In this document: positions 17,486 to 25,959 of the stretch, piece by piece
Position numbering within the stretch: position 1 is the first letter of the stretch
Layout: each line of letters starts with the position of its first letter
Assembly (NCBI GenBank): GCA_902462155.1
Contig: CABQAQ010000008.1
Location: 1-64,000, forward strand
Length of the DNA: 64,000 bases
Reading direction: 5' to 3'
DNA from: an uncultured bacterium
GTDB taxonomy: Bacteria; Cyanobacteriota; Vampirovibrionia; Gastranaerophilales; Gastranaerophilaceae
The notes under the pieces: generated by a model
Told to the model about the DNA's origin: nothing
The model's database searches: none
The model's input: the letters and a program-made list of their open reading frames with translations, nothing else
Position numbers and translations under genes: made by a program

Positions 17486-18979
17486 CTACTTTATGCAGAT
17501 AGAATCTATTTCTTTTTGAGTATTTTCTATTAATTTATTTATATTTAAATTTCTGAGTAAAATATGCTGTGTGGTAATATTTATACGTTCTATAATAGAC
17601 TTCCTATAAATAGAGGTATGTGCATCTTGTAAATTATTAAGCTGTTTTGCACTTATACTTTTGGCTTTAAAGTCTATATTATTTATTTTTTTAGATTTAT
17701 TTTCTAAAGTAGATTCTTTTATAATAATTGAAAGAGCTTGATTATTTACCGGCAACACTAATGTATTTCTTGTAAATTTTAGTTGATTATTTTTATTTGT
17801 TAAAAAAAGAGCAAAATCTAAGGCTTCTTTTTTATATCTGGATTTTTGCGGTATACAAAGATTCATTAAAGAAAAGTCATATTTTCCATTATCACCTGTT
17901 ATTTGGTATGAAACTAAGGTTTTTTTATAAACTTCAGGGGCATTTTCTTTGATTATATTTAAAAAATTTGCTCCAGTTACAATCATCATAGTCATTTCAG
18001 ACATATATAGCTGTAAAGCATCTGTATGAGTCTGGTTAATGGATTCTGATGGAATAAGATTCGATCTATACAGTCTTTTTAAAGAAGAGTATATTTTTTC
18101 TGTTTTTCTTGAGTTAAACGGATAAAGTTTTATCGTTGTTTTATTTTCGTTTATATTTTGCTTATTTATTTTTTCGCAGGAACTAAAGACATTTATATCA
18201 TATTTTGCTAAAATTTTAACGAAAGAATCGTTTTCAGTTAATGTTGGCATTAAAATATATTTATCTGTTTTCTTTTTTACTGTTTTTGCTTGTTTAAAAA
18301 TATTATCATAAGTTTTTGGTACTTCATCAAGTTTTGCCTTTTCAAAAATTTCTTTATTATACAAAGTAATAGCCGATGTTGCATAAAAAGGTAATGCAAA
18401 ATATTTATTATTAAGTTTTAGGCTTTTCATAATTTGAGGATTATATGATTTTATGTATTTTCCCTCAATAGGATATAAAGCTTTTTTTTTAGCTAATACA
18501 GAAGAAAAGTCAGGTGTCAGATTTACTAAATCAGGTGGATTATTACTTAATACAGAAGCTAAAGTCCTTTTTTCACCTTCTGAATACGGAACATCTATCC
18601 ATTTTATCTTTATATCCGGATGTTGTTTTTCATACTCTGCGATTACTTTCTGAAAATAACTTTTAAAAGGACTTAATTGTAATGTTTGAAATACAACTAT
18701 TTTTTTTTCAATTTTATTAATTTTTTTTACAGAAGTATCATTTTTAGTTTGATTCTGATTTTGTTTAAGAGTTTTATCATCAGGTTTAATATTCTGATTA
18801 TTTTGGATCTTTTGTTGATTAGCAACTTTGCAGTGTTGACAATGTTTATGATGCCATAAAAGATAATGTTCTATCATGTTATTTTCATAAATAGTAACTA
18901 AAAAAGGAACTAAAATACATATAAGAAGTATTGAATACCACATTATTCTTTTAAAATTTAGATTTTTTAAATTAAACAT
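17486..18979 (-). CDS. Membrane-anchored sugar-type solute-binding protein
   Basis: 497 residues. An N-terminal membrane anchor (residues about 13-30, MWYSILLICILVPFLVTI) is followed by a histidine- and cysteine-rich stretch, HHKHCQHC, and a low-complexity Asn/Lys/Gln linker. From residue 90 on it looks like an extracellular solute-binding protein of family 1 (UgpB/MalE type): VVFQTLQLSPFKSYFQKVIAEYE, KIKWIDVPYSEG, PDLVNLTPDF, ALPFYATSAITLYNKEIFEKA. No ABC permease or ATPase gene is next to it, so it either serves a distant transporter or has another sensing role. The linker and metal-ligand-like motif are unusual for the family. Confidence 0.7.
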   Translation of the reverse strand: MFNLKNLNFKRIMWYSILLICILVPFLVTIYENNMIEHYLLWHHKHCQHCKVANQQKIQNNQNIKPDDKTLKQNQNQTKNDTSVKKINKIEKKIVVFQTLQLSPFKSYFQKVIAEYEKQHPDIKIKWIDVPYSEGEKRTLASVLSNNPPDLVNLTPDFSSVLAKKKALYPIEGKYIKSYNPQIMKSLKLNNKYFALPFYATSAITLYNKEIFEKAKLDEVPKTYDNIFKQAKTVKKKTDKYILMPTLTENDSFVKILAKYDINVFSSCEKINKQNINENKTTIKLYPFNSRKTEKIYSSLKRLYRSNLIPSESINQTHTDALQLYMSEMTMMIVTGANFLNIIKENAPEVYKKTLVSYQITGDNGKYDFSLMNLCIPQKSRYKKEALDFALFLTNKNNQLKFTRNTLVLPVNNQALSIIIKESTLENKSKKINNIDFKAKSISAKQLNNLQDAHTSIYRKSIIERINITTQHILLRNLNINKLIENTQKEIDSICIK

Positions 18980-19054
18980 ATAAAAACATTAAATCCTTGA
19001 AATAAAAAACAGATGATATCATAATAAAGATATATACCACAATTAGGAAAAAAA

Positions 19055-20287
19055 ATGAACTTATTTACACAATTAGAAGAAAATAATAAACAAATCCCCT
19101 TAGCAGAAATATTAAGACCAAAGAGCATAGAAGAATATTTTGGTCAAACCCATGTGTTAAATAATGATTCGCCATTATATAGATTATTAAAATCAGGACA
19201 TTTGTTTTCATTTATATTTTGGGGTCCGGCAGGATGTGGTAAAACAACTTTAGCAAGATTAATAGCAACAGAATTAAAAGCAGATTTTATAGAACTTTCA
19301 GCAGTAGCCTCCGGAGTGAAAGAGATAAAAGACATAGCTTGCAAGGCAAAAGATTCATTAGTTTATAATAAAAAGACAATTTTATTTATTGATGAAATTC
19401 ATAGATATTCAAAATCACAACAAGATGTATTATTACCATATTTGGAAAACGGTACTATATTTTTAATAGGAGCAACAACAGAGAATCCTTCATTTCAGGT
19501 GAATAGTGCATTATTATCCAGAACGCAAGTTATAAGATTAAATAGTATGGATCAAGAATCTATAAAAAAAATTGTAACAAAGGGTTATAAATATTTATCT
19601 AACAAAAATGAAGTAAGTAATATTGAAAATGGAGTTATTGAGTTAATAATAAAATATGCAAATGGGGATGCAAGAATAGCATTAAATTTGGTAGAGAACT
19701 CTTATTATTCTAGCAAAATTGATAATAAAAATCAGAGGACAATAAAAATAAAAGATATAGAAACGTTATCCCAAATGACATCAATAAGATATAGTATTCA
19801 AGATCATTACGATTTAGCATCTGCGTTTCAGAAGAGTATGAGAGGTTCAGATAAGAATGCCGCAATTTACTATTTAGCAAAATTATTAGAAAGCGGAGAA
19901 GATATAAGATTCATAGCAAGAAGGATGATAGTATGTGCTTCAGAAGATGTTGGTAATGCGGATCCATACGCATTAGAGATAGCATTGAATGCCTATAAAG
20001 CAAGTGAATTATTAGGTTTACCTGAAGCGCAAATACCGTTAGCTCAAGCAGTAGAATATATATGTGATGCAAAAAAATCAAATAGAGCATATAAAGCCAT
20101 AAGCCAAGCCAGATTTGATATTCAATCAGGATTAAATTATTTACCTCCAGTAGCTATTAGAGATGCACATTATAAAGATGCAAAAAAATATGGATTTGGA
20201 TCCGGATATATATATACTCATGATCATCCGGAGGAATACCAACAATTTTTACCTGATGAAATAAAAGATAAAAAATATTTTGATTAA
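19055..20287 (+). CDS. rarA: Replication-associated recombination protein A
   Basis: 410-residue AAA+ ATPase acting at stalled replication forks with SSB and RecA. Walker A GPAGCGKTT at residues 57-65, Walker B LFIDEIHR, sensor 1 GATTENPSF, and the C-terminal MgsA_C domain with GSDKNAAIYYLAKLLE, ASEDVGNADP and LPPVAIRD. Length is as expected. AGGAAA precedes the ATG. It is divergent from the solute-binding protein and possibly co-transcribed with leuC, 82 bases downstream. Confidence 0.95.
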   Translation: MNLFTQLEENNKQIPLAEILRPKSIEEYFGQTHVLNNDSPLYRLLKSGHLFSFIFWGPAGCGKTTLARLIATELKADFIELSAVASGVKEIKDIACKAKDSLVYNKKTILFIDEIHRYSKSQQDVLLPYLENGTIFLIGATTENPSFQVNSALLSRTQVIRLNSMDQESIKKIVTKGYKYLSNKNEVSNIENGVIELIIKYANGDARIALNLVENSYYSSKIDNKNQRTIKIKDIETLSQMTSIRYSIQDHYDLASAFQKSMRGSDKNAAIYYLAKLLESGEDIRFIARRMIVCASEDVGNADPYALEIALNAYKASELLGLPEAQIPLAQAVEYICDAKKSNRAYKAISQARFDIQSGLNYLPPVAIRDAHYKDAKKYGFGSGYIYTHDHPEEYQQFLPDEIKDKKYFD

Positions 20288-20369
20288 TCTTTTAGTTAAC
20301 AAAATTGCTTAAATTGTCAAAATATAAAATCTGTAGTAAAATAATAAAAAATTATTGGAGGTATAGAAT

Positions 20370-21638
20370 ATGACAACAAGAGCAATGACAATAACGGAAA
20401 AAATTTTTGCTGCACATTCCGGATTAGAAAGTGTAAAAGCCGGTGATCTTATAACTGCTAAAGTTGATATAACATTAGCTAATGATATAACAGGTCCGGT
20501 AGCTATAAAAGAATTTAGAAAAATAGGTGTAGATAAAGTTTTTGATAAAAAAAGAGTTGTATTTGTACCGGATCATTTTGTTCCAAATAAAGATATTAAA
20601 TCAGCAGAACAGGTAAAATTAATAAGAGAATTTGCCCGAGAACAGGATCTTGAGAACTTCTTTGAAGTAGGAAGAATGGGAATAGAACATACTTTATTAC
20701 CGGATTCAGGAATAGTAACAGCCGGAGATTTAATAATAGGAGCTGATTCTCATACTTGTACGTATGGAGCATTAGGAGCTTTTTCAACAGGAGTGGGATC
20801 TACAGATTTAGCGTGTGCAATGGCCTCTGGAGAAACTTGGTTTAAAGTTCCTCAAGCTATAAAAGTTGAATTTAATGGTAAATTAAATAAATGGGTTTGT
20901 GCAAAAGATCTTGTGTTGCATTTAATAGGCGATATAGGTGTAGATGGTGCATTATATAAAACACTTGAAATAGGTGGAAATGTAATAGAAGAAATGTCAA
21001 TGGATGGTAGATTTACATTTTGTAACATGGCTATTGAAGCCGGAGCTAAAAATGGGATAATAGCTCCTGATCAGAAGACTTTAGAATATTTAAAAAACAG
21101 ATCAAGAAGAGAACCTGTTTTTTATAAATCTGATGAAAATGCTCAATATGAAAGAGTAATAAAATATGATGTAAGTAATATTGAACCTACAGTAGCTTTC
21201 CCTCATTTACCGGAAAATACAAAGCCAATATCACAAGTTGGTGATATAAAAATAGACCAAGCTGTAATAGGTAGTTGTACAAATGGTAGATTATCAGACT
21301 TAAAAATTGCAGCAGAAATTTTAGACGGTAAAAAAGTTAATAAAAATGTAAGATTAATTATATTTCCAGGGACACAAGATATCTATTTAAAAGCAATAGA
21401 AGCAGGATATATTCAGACATTCATAAAAGCTGGAGCAGCAGTATCAACACCAACTTGTGGACCTTGCTTAGGTGGACACGCTGGTATTTTAGCTGCCGGA
21501 GAAAGAGCTATTTCTACTACAAATAGAAATTTTGTAGGTAGAATGGGGCATGTAGATAGTGAAGTATATTTAAGTTCTCCTGCTATCGCTGCTGCTAGTG
21601 CTATTTTAGGTAAAATTTCTTCTCCTGAAGAATTATAA
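20370..21638 (+). CDS. leuC: 3-isopropylmalate dehydratase large subunit
   Basis: 422-residue aconitase-family protein that with LeuD isomerises 2-isopropylmalate to 3-isopropylmalate in leucine synthesis. The iron-sulfur cysteines are visible in GSCTNGR and in TPTCGPCLGGH, and the active-site region GADSHTCTYGALG is intact. Length fits the short (about 420 residue) LeuC type. The start codon is preceded by GGAGG. No leuD follows: a terminator and the convergent hppA come next, so the small subunit must be encoded elsewhere. A homoaconitase role cannot be excluded from sequence alone. Confidence 0.88.
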   Translation: MTTRAMTITEKIFAAHSGLESVKAGDLITAKVDITLANDITGPVAIKEFRKIGVDKVFDKKRVVFVPDHFVPNKDIKSAEQVKLIREFAREQDLENFFEVGRMGIEHTLLPDSGIVTAGDLIIGADSHTCTYGALGAFSTGVGSTDLACAMASGETWFKVPQAIKVEFNGKLNKWVCAKDLVLHLIGDIGVDGALYKTLEIGGNVIEEMSMDGRFTFCNMAIEAGAKNGIIAPDQKTLEYLKNRSRREPVFYKSDENAQYERVIKYDVSNIEPTVAFPHLPENTKPISQVGDIKIDQAVIGSCTNGRLSDLKIAAEILDGKKVNKNVRLIIFPGTQDIYLKAIEAGYIQTFIKAGAAVSTPTCGPCLGGHAGILAAGERAISTTNRNFVGRMGHVDSEVYLSSPAIAAASAILGKISSPEEL

Positions 21639-21668
21639 TTATATAAATCTTTAGCAATAACTATTAAA

Positions 21669-21702
21669 AAAGCGGCCTGAGTTTAATAACTCAGGCCGCT
21701 TT
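21669..21702. terminator. Strong bidirectional terminator between leuC and hppA
   Basis: A perfect 15-base stem AAAGCGGCCTGAGTT / AACTCAGGCCGCTTT has a TAAT loop. The reverse strand has a T run after it, so it mainly ends hppA, and it can also stop leuC transcripts. Confidence 0.9.
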
Positions 21703-21726
21703 AAAATATATTAAACCCTCTTTGGT

Positions 21727-24177
21727 CTAAGAATTTTTAGAAATCTTAATATTGTCAGATTTTATACGCATTCCATAAAAAGATTTATAAACAAAAATTA
21801 AAGCTATTATTAAAAATACTAATCCAACATAAGGAGCGATTGCTTTAAAATTAGCTGATATAGCAATTTCCATAGCTAAAAGCCCAAATAAAGTTGTGAA
21901 TTTAATTATTGGATTCATAGCAACAGAAGACGTATCTTTAAATGGATCACCAACAGTATCCCCAACAACGGTTGCTTCGTGAAGAGCTGTTCCTTTTTCT
22001 TTTAAGTCAACTTCTACAATTTTCTTAGCATTATCCCAACATCCACCAGCATTAGCCATAAATACTGCTTGGAATAATCCAAAAACAGCTATAGCTATTA
22101 AGTAACTTACAAATAAAGATACAGCCTCGTTTGTGTTTATAGGACTTGAAAAGAATGCAAAAGCTAAAGCAAAAGAAAATAATGCTATAAAAATATTAAA
22201 CATTCCTGCTTGAGCATATTGAGTACAAATTTTAACTACCTCTTTTGAATTTTCAATAGAGGCTTTAGATGAATCAGAATCAAGATTTATATGTTTCTTT
22301 ATATATTCAACAGCTCTGTATGCTCCGGTTGTAACAGCTTGCATTGAGCTACCTGTAAACCAATAAATAATAGCACCACCTAAAATAAATCCTAGAATTG
22401 TATATGGATTAAGTAAGCTTAAAATAGATTCAGGCTGAATATTTAAAGTATTTTTTATAACAAGTATTAAAGAAAAAATCATAGTTGTAGCCCCTACAAC
22501 AGCTGTACCAATTAGAACCGGCTTTGAGGTTGCTTTAAAAGTGTTTCCTGCTCCATCATTTTGTTCCAATAATAACTTTGCACGTTCAAAATCAGGTTTA
22601 AAACCATAATCTTTTTCTATTTCTTCTGATATATTAGGAATTGTTTCAATTAAAGAAAGTTCATATACGCTTTGAGCATTATCAGTAACAGGTCCATAAC
22701 TATCTACAGCAATAGTAACAGGTCCCATTCCTAAAAATCCAAATGCTACAAGACCAAAAGCAAATACAGATGAGTAAATCATGAAAGAATTTGGAATAAA
22801 TGTGCTAGCAAAATAAGCTAATGCCATTAATGCCGCAATTATAAATCCTATCCAAAAAGCACTAAAATTACCAGATACTAAACCTGATAGAATCGTTAAA
22901 GAAGATCCACCTTCTTTAGAGGCTGTAACAACTTCACAAGTATGCTTTGCTGATGGGCTTGTAAATATTTTTGTGAATTCCGGAATTAATGCAGCACCTA
23001 AAGTACCACAAGATATTATTATTGATAAAATCAGCCATAAATTTGCACCTAAATTTTTCAATAAAATATACGATACTCCAAATGTCATTAAAATAGATAA
23101 TATAGATGTAATCCATATTAATGCTGTTAATGGGGCTTCAAAATCCATATTATCAGCTTCTTTATATTTTATATTTGTATATATATCATTAACTTTATAT
23201 GCGACAACAGATGTTATAATCATCAAAAATCTCATAGCAAAAATCCAAGTTAATAATTGTATTTGATATTGAGGAAAAACAGCTAAGATTATAAAGCTAA
23301 CCAAAGCTACACCTGTTACACCATAAGTTTCGAATCCATCAGCAGTAGGTCCAATGCTGTCTCCGGCATTATCTCCGGTACAATCTGCTATTACTCCTGG
23401 ATTTCTTGGATCATCTTCTTTGATATTAAATTGTATTTTCATTAAATCTGATCCGATATCGGCAATTTTTGTAAAAATTCCACCAGCTACTCTTAAAGCA
23501 CTTGCCCCTAAAGATTCACCTATTGCAAATCCTATAAAACAAGCTCCTGCTAAGTGGCCTGGTACGAATAATAATATTACAAGCATTAATATAAGTTCTA
23601 CACTTACTAATAATACTCCTATAGACATACCTACTTTTAGTGGAATATTTAATACATTTACCGGTTTACCTTTTAATGACTCAAATGCTGTTCTTGCATT
23701 AGCTAGAGTATTCATTCTGATTCCATACCAAGCAACACCGTATGACCCTAGAATACCTATTACAGACCAAGCCAAAATTAAAGCCACACCTTTTAGCCCC
23801 ATCTGCTGCAAAACTCCAAAGTAAAAAGCAATACAGATTGCTATAAATACTTCTAATACTATTAGAAATTTTCCTTGTTGAATAAGATATGTTTTACAAG
23901 TTTCAAATATTAAATTACCTACATCAAGCATTGATTTGTGAGCTTTAATATTTTTTACTTTAAAAAATTCTATGATTCCAAGAATAAGTCCAATAGCAGA
24001 AATAATAATTCCAGCTATCAATAAGTTAAAACTTGAAGGATGTGATTTTAAATTAGGCACAACTAGATCAGCTTCAGAAGCCATTGCATAACCTGAATTC
24101 ATAAGAATACAGCTTAAGATTATAGCTATATTACTGATCTTTTTTTTCAAGTCTTTAAAGATTACTTTAAAGTCCAT
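21727..24177 (-). CDS. hppA: Membrane-bound pyrophosphatase, divergent K+-independent type
   Basis: 816-residue integral membrane enzyme with about 16 hydrophobic helices that couples pyrophosphate hydrolysis to proton (or sodium) export. The substrate-binding segment EDDPRNPGVIADCTGDNAGD and the C-terminal GDTVGDPFKDTS are clear. The position that decides potassium dependence reads GNTFKA: lysine replaces the alanine of K+-dependent enzymes. RNPGVIADCTGD instead of RNPATIADNVGD places it in a divergent subfamily known for H+ transport. The N-terminus has a long hydrophobic leader. Pyrophosphate made by biosynthesis could be used here and in PPDK, encoded 1.8 kb away. Confidence 0.93.
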   Translation of the reverse strand: MDFKVIFKDLKKKISNIAIILSCILMNSGYAMASEADLVVPNLKSHPSSFNLLIAGIIISAIGLILGIIEFFKVKNIKAHKSMLDVGNLIFETCKTYLIQQGKFLIVLEVFIAICIAFYFGVLQQMGLKGVALILAWSVIGILGSYGVAWYGIRMNTLANARTAFESLKGKPVNVLNIPLKVGMSIGVLLVSVELILMLVILLFVPGHLAGACFIGFAIGESLGASALRVAGGIFTKIADIGSDLMKIQFNIKEDDPRNPGVIADCTGDNAGDSIGPTADGFETYGVTGVALVSFIILAVFPQYQIQLLTWIFAMRFLMIITSVVAYKVNDIYTNIKYKEADNMDFEAPLTALIWITSILSILMTFGVSYILLKNLGANLWLILSIIISCGTLGAALIPEFTKIFTSPSAKHTCEVVTASKEGGSSLTILSGLVSGNFSAFWIGFIIAALMALAYFASTFIPNSFMIYSSVFAFGLVAFGFLGMGPVTIAVDSYGPVTDNAQSVYELSLIETIPNISEEIEKDYGFKPDFERAKLLLEQNDGAGNTFKATSKPVLIGTAVVGATTMIFSLILVIKNTLNIQPESILSLLNPYTILGFILGGAIIYWFTGSSMQAVTTGAYRAVEYIKKHINLDSDSSKASIENSKEVVKICTQYAQAGMFNIFIALFSFALAFAFFSSPINTNEAVSLFVSYLIAIAVFGLFQAVFMANAGGCWDNAKKIVEVDLKEKGTALHEATVVGDTVGDPFKDTSSVAMNPIIKFTTLFGLLAMEIAISANFKAIAPYVGLVFLIIALIFVYKSFYGMRIKSDNIKISKNS

Positions 24178-24340
24178 TTTTTTCTCCCTTTTACTATGTA
24201 TTTCTACTGCTAGTTTATATATCTATTTTATTAAAAAATATATAAACATCATTAATGATTATATGTTTTATTTTAAAAAGATTCAATAGCCTTATTATAA
24301 AAATTTTTTTAATTTATTTTTGTAATATAATTAATGTGTT

Positions 24341-25312
24341 ATGAAAAATTTACCTGTTGAAAAAAATAGTATAATAAATATCGCATTAACAATTAACAAT
24401 AAATATTCAAAGCAAGCTTCAGTAACTATAGTTTCATTATTGAATAATTTATCAAAAGATTCTTTTGCAAATATATTTATAATATCAAATGATATCAATA
24501 AAAAAAATAAGGACAAATTATTGGATTTAGAAAAAAATAATAACTGTTCTTTAAATTTTATAAAAGTCGATGATTCTTTAAATAATTTATTTATAGGAGT
24601 AAAAACTCACGGATATATTTCATTAAATACCTATCATCGTCTTATTTTAGATCAGATATTACCATCTGATGTTAATAAAGTTATTTATATTGATTCTGAT
24701 ACTTTAATATTTTCTGATATTAAGGAGCTTTATAATACTGATATTAGTAGTTTTTATCTTGGAGCTGTTTTAGATATTGGGGCAAAAAAGCAACTAAAGA
24801 AATCAAAGCAAAATATAGATCTGTTTTATTTTAATGCTGGAGTTTTATTATTGAATATTAATAAAATCCGCAAAGAAAATTTTCATAAACAAATTATTGA
24901 ATATATAGAAAAAAATAGAGATAATATTTATTTAGGTGATCAGCAAATACTTAATGAGTTAACACATAATAAAGTTTATCCTTTAGATAAAAAATGGAAT
25001 ATTCAAATAAGTAAATATTCTAGTCGATCTTATTTGACTTGTAGACCTGGAATCATACATTTTATTACTGACCAAAAACCTTGGAATATTTCTTCTATGC
25101 AATTACATAAACACACTTGGTTAAAACATTTACAAATGACTTCTTTTAAAATTAAAAATAAAAAATATATAGATAAGGTTTATAAATATGGAGATATTCT
25201 AAGTATTATTACTTTATTCAAAAATAGACCTTTTACATTATTTAGGCTGAAATTTTGGGAATGTTTATTATTTGATTTAAAATATTATTTAAAGAATTTA
25301 TATTCAATTTAA
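24341..25312 (+). CDS. Glycosyltransferase family 8
   Basis: 323-residue GT-A transferase, retaining type. It has the metal-binding DxD in VIYIDSDTLIF, then NAGVLLLNI, GDQQILNEL and the C-terminal IIHFITDQKPW, which are the hallmarks of GT8 enzymes such as lipopolysaccharide glucosyl/galactosyltransferases. The ATG follows a poor ribosome binding site. The acceptor is unknown; cell-surface glycan synthesis is the likely role. Its 3' end overlaps that of the convergent tspO-like gene by 9 bases. Confidence 0.85.
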   Translation: MKNLPVEKNSIINIALTINNKYSKQASVTIVSLLNNLSKDSFANIFIISNDINKKNKDKLLDLEKNNNCSLNFIKVDDSLNNLFIGVKTHGYISLNTYHRLILDQILPSDVNKVIYIDSDTLIFSDIKELYNTDISSFYLGAVLDIGAKKQLKKSKQNIDLFYFNAGVLLLNINKIRKENFHKQIIEYIEKNRDNIYLGDQQILNELTHNKVYPLDKKWNIQISKYSSRSYLTCRPGIIHFITDQKPWNISSMQLHKHTWLKHLQMTSFKIKNKKYIDKVYKYGDILSIITLFKNRPFTLFRLKFWECLLFDLKYYLKNLYSI

Positions 25313-25696
25313 CTTAACAATATAATAATTTAATATACTTGCAAATATTAACCATAACAAATAAGGAATTAATAAGACAGCACTTAATAAAGAAATTTTT
25401 AGTAATATAATGATTAAAATTAGGATTAAAAATACTAAAAGAATAGAAATTAAAAAAGACAATTTTATTTTTTTAAATATAAAAAAGACAGGAGAATAAA
25501 GAAAATTAAAAAATAATTGTGATATAAAAATAATTATTGCTGCAAGTTTATAAAAACTATTTGGATTCATTAATAACATAATAAAAGAAATAGTCATTAA
25601 TCCATATAAAACAGACCAAACAATTCTAAAAACTTTAGGTTTAGGGGTAAATACGGGTTTATTTAAATTTTGATAAAAGTCATTTTGATAGATCAT
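25304..25696 (-). CDS. tspO: TspO/MBR family protein
   Basis: 130 residues, with hydrophobic segments that together with the N-terminal one make five membrane helices. Family marks: KPVFTPKPKVFRIVWSVLYG near the N-terminus (the PxxF/PP...W.xLY motif) and PYLLWLIFASILNYYI at the C-terminus. Bacterial TspO binds or degrades tetrapyrroles and affects stress responses. It is somewhat short and many of the usual tryptophans are replaced, typical of AT-rich drift. The 3' end overlaps the GT8 gene by 9 bases on the other strand. Confidence 0.75.
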   Translation of the reverse strand: MIYQNDFYQNLNKPVFTPKPKVFRIVWSVLYGLMTISFIMLLMNPNSFYKLAAIIIFISQLFFNFLYSPVFFIFKKIKLSFLISILLVFLILILIIILLKISLLSAVLLIPYLLWLIFASILNYYIVKLN

Positions 25697-25886
25697 TGTT
25701 TATTATTTTAAAATACTTTACTTATAAAATTATTCTCCATTTTAACTAGAATTGATAAGGAATTTTAGTTAGATAATTTTATAATTGAATATATCTAAAA
25801 ATAATAAGAAAATAAAAAAATACATTAGAAACTAAATATTGCATAGGGTTTATTTTACAAGAATACAAAAATATGTTAAACTCAAG

Positions 25887-25914
25887 TTGACATTCTAAAA
25901 TTTGTGTATATAAA
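25887..25914 (+). promoter_or_regulatory. Promoter of ppdK
   Basis: A consensus TTGACA and TATAAA are separated by 16 bases, with a leader of about 40 bases before the ppdK start codon. Confidence 0.65.
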
Positions 25915-25959
25915 AAAACGAAATAATTGATTAGGTAAATTTTGAGGAGAATATTAATT

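Noticed and set aside
23354..23824. Long forward frame within hppA
   Set aside because: Shadow of the reverse-strand pyrophosphatase gene, without start signals.
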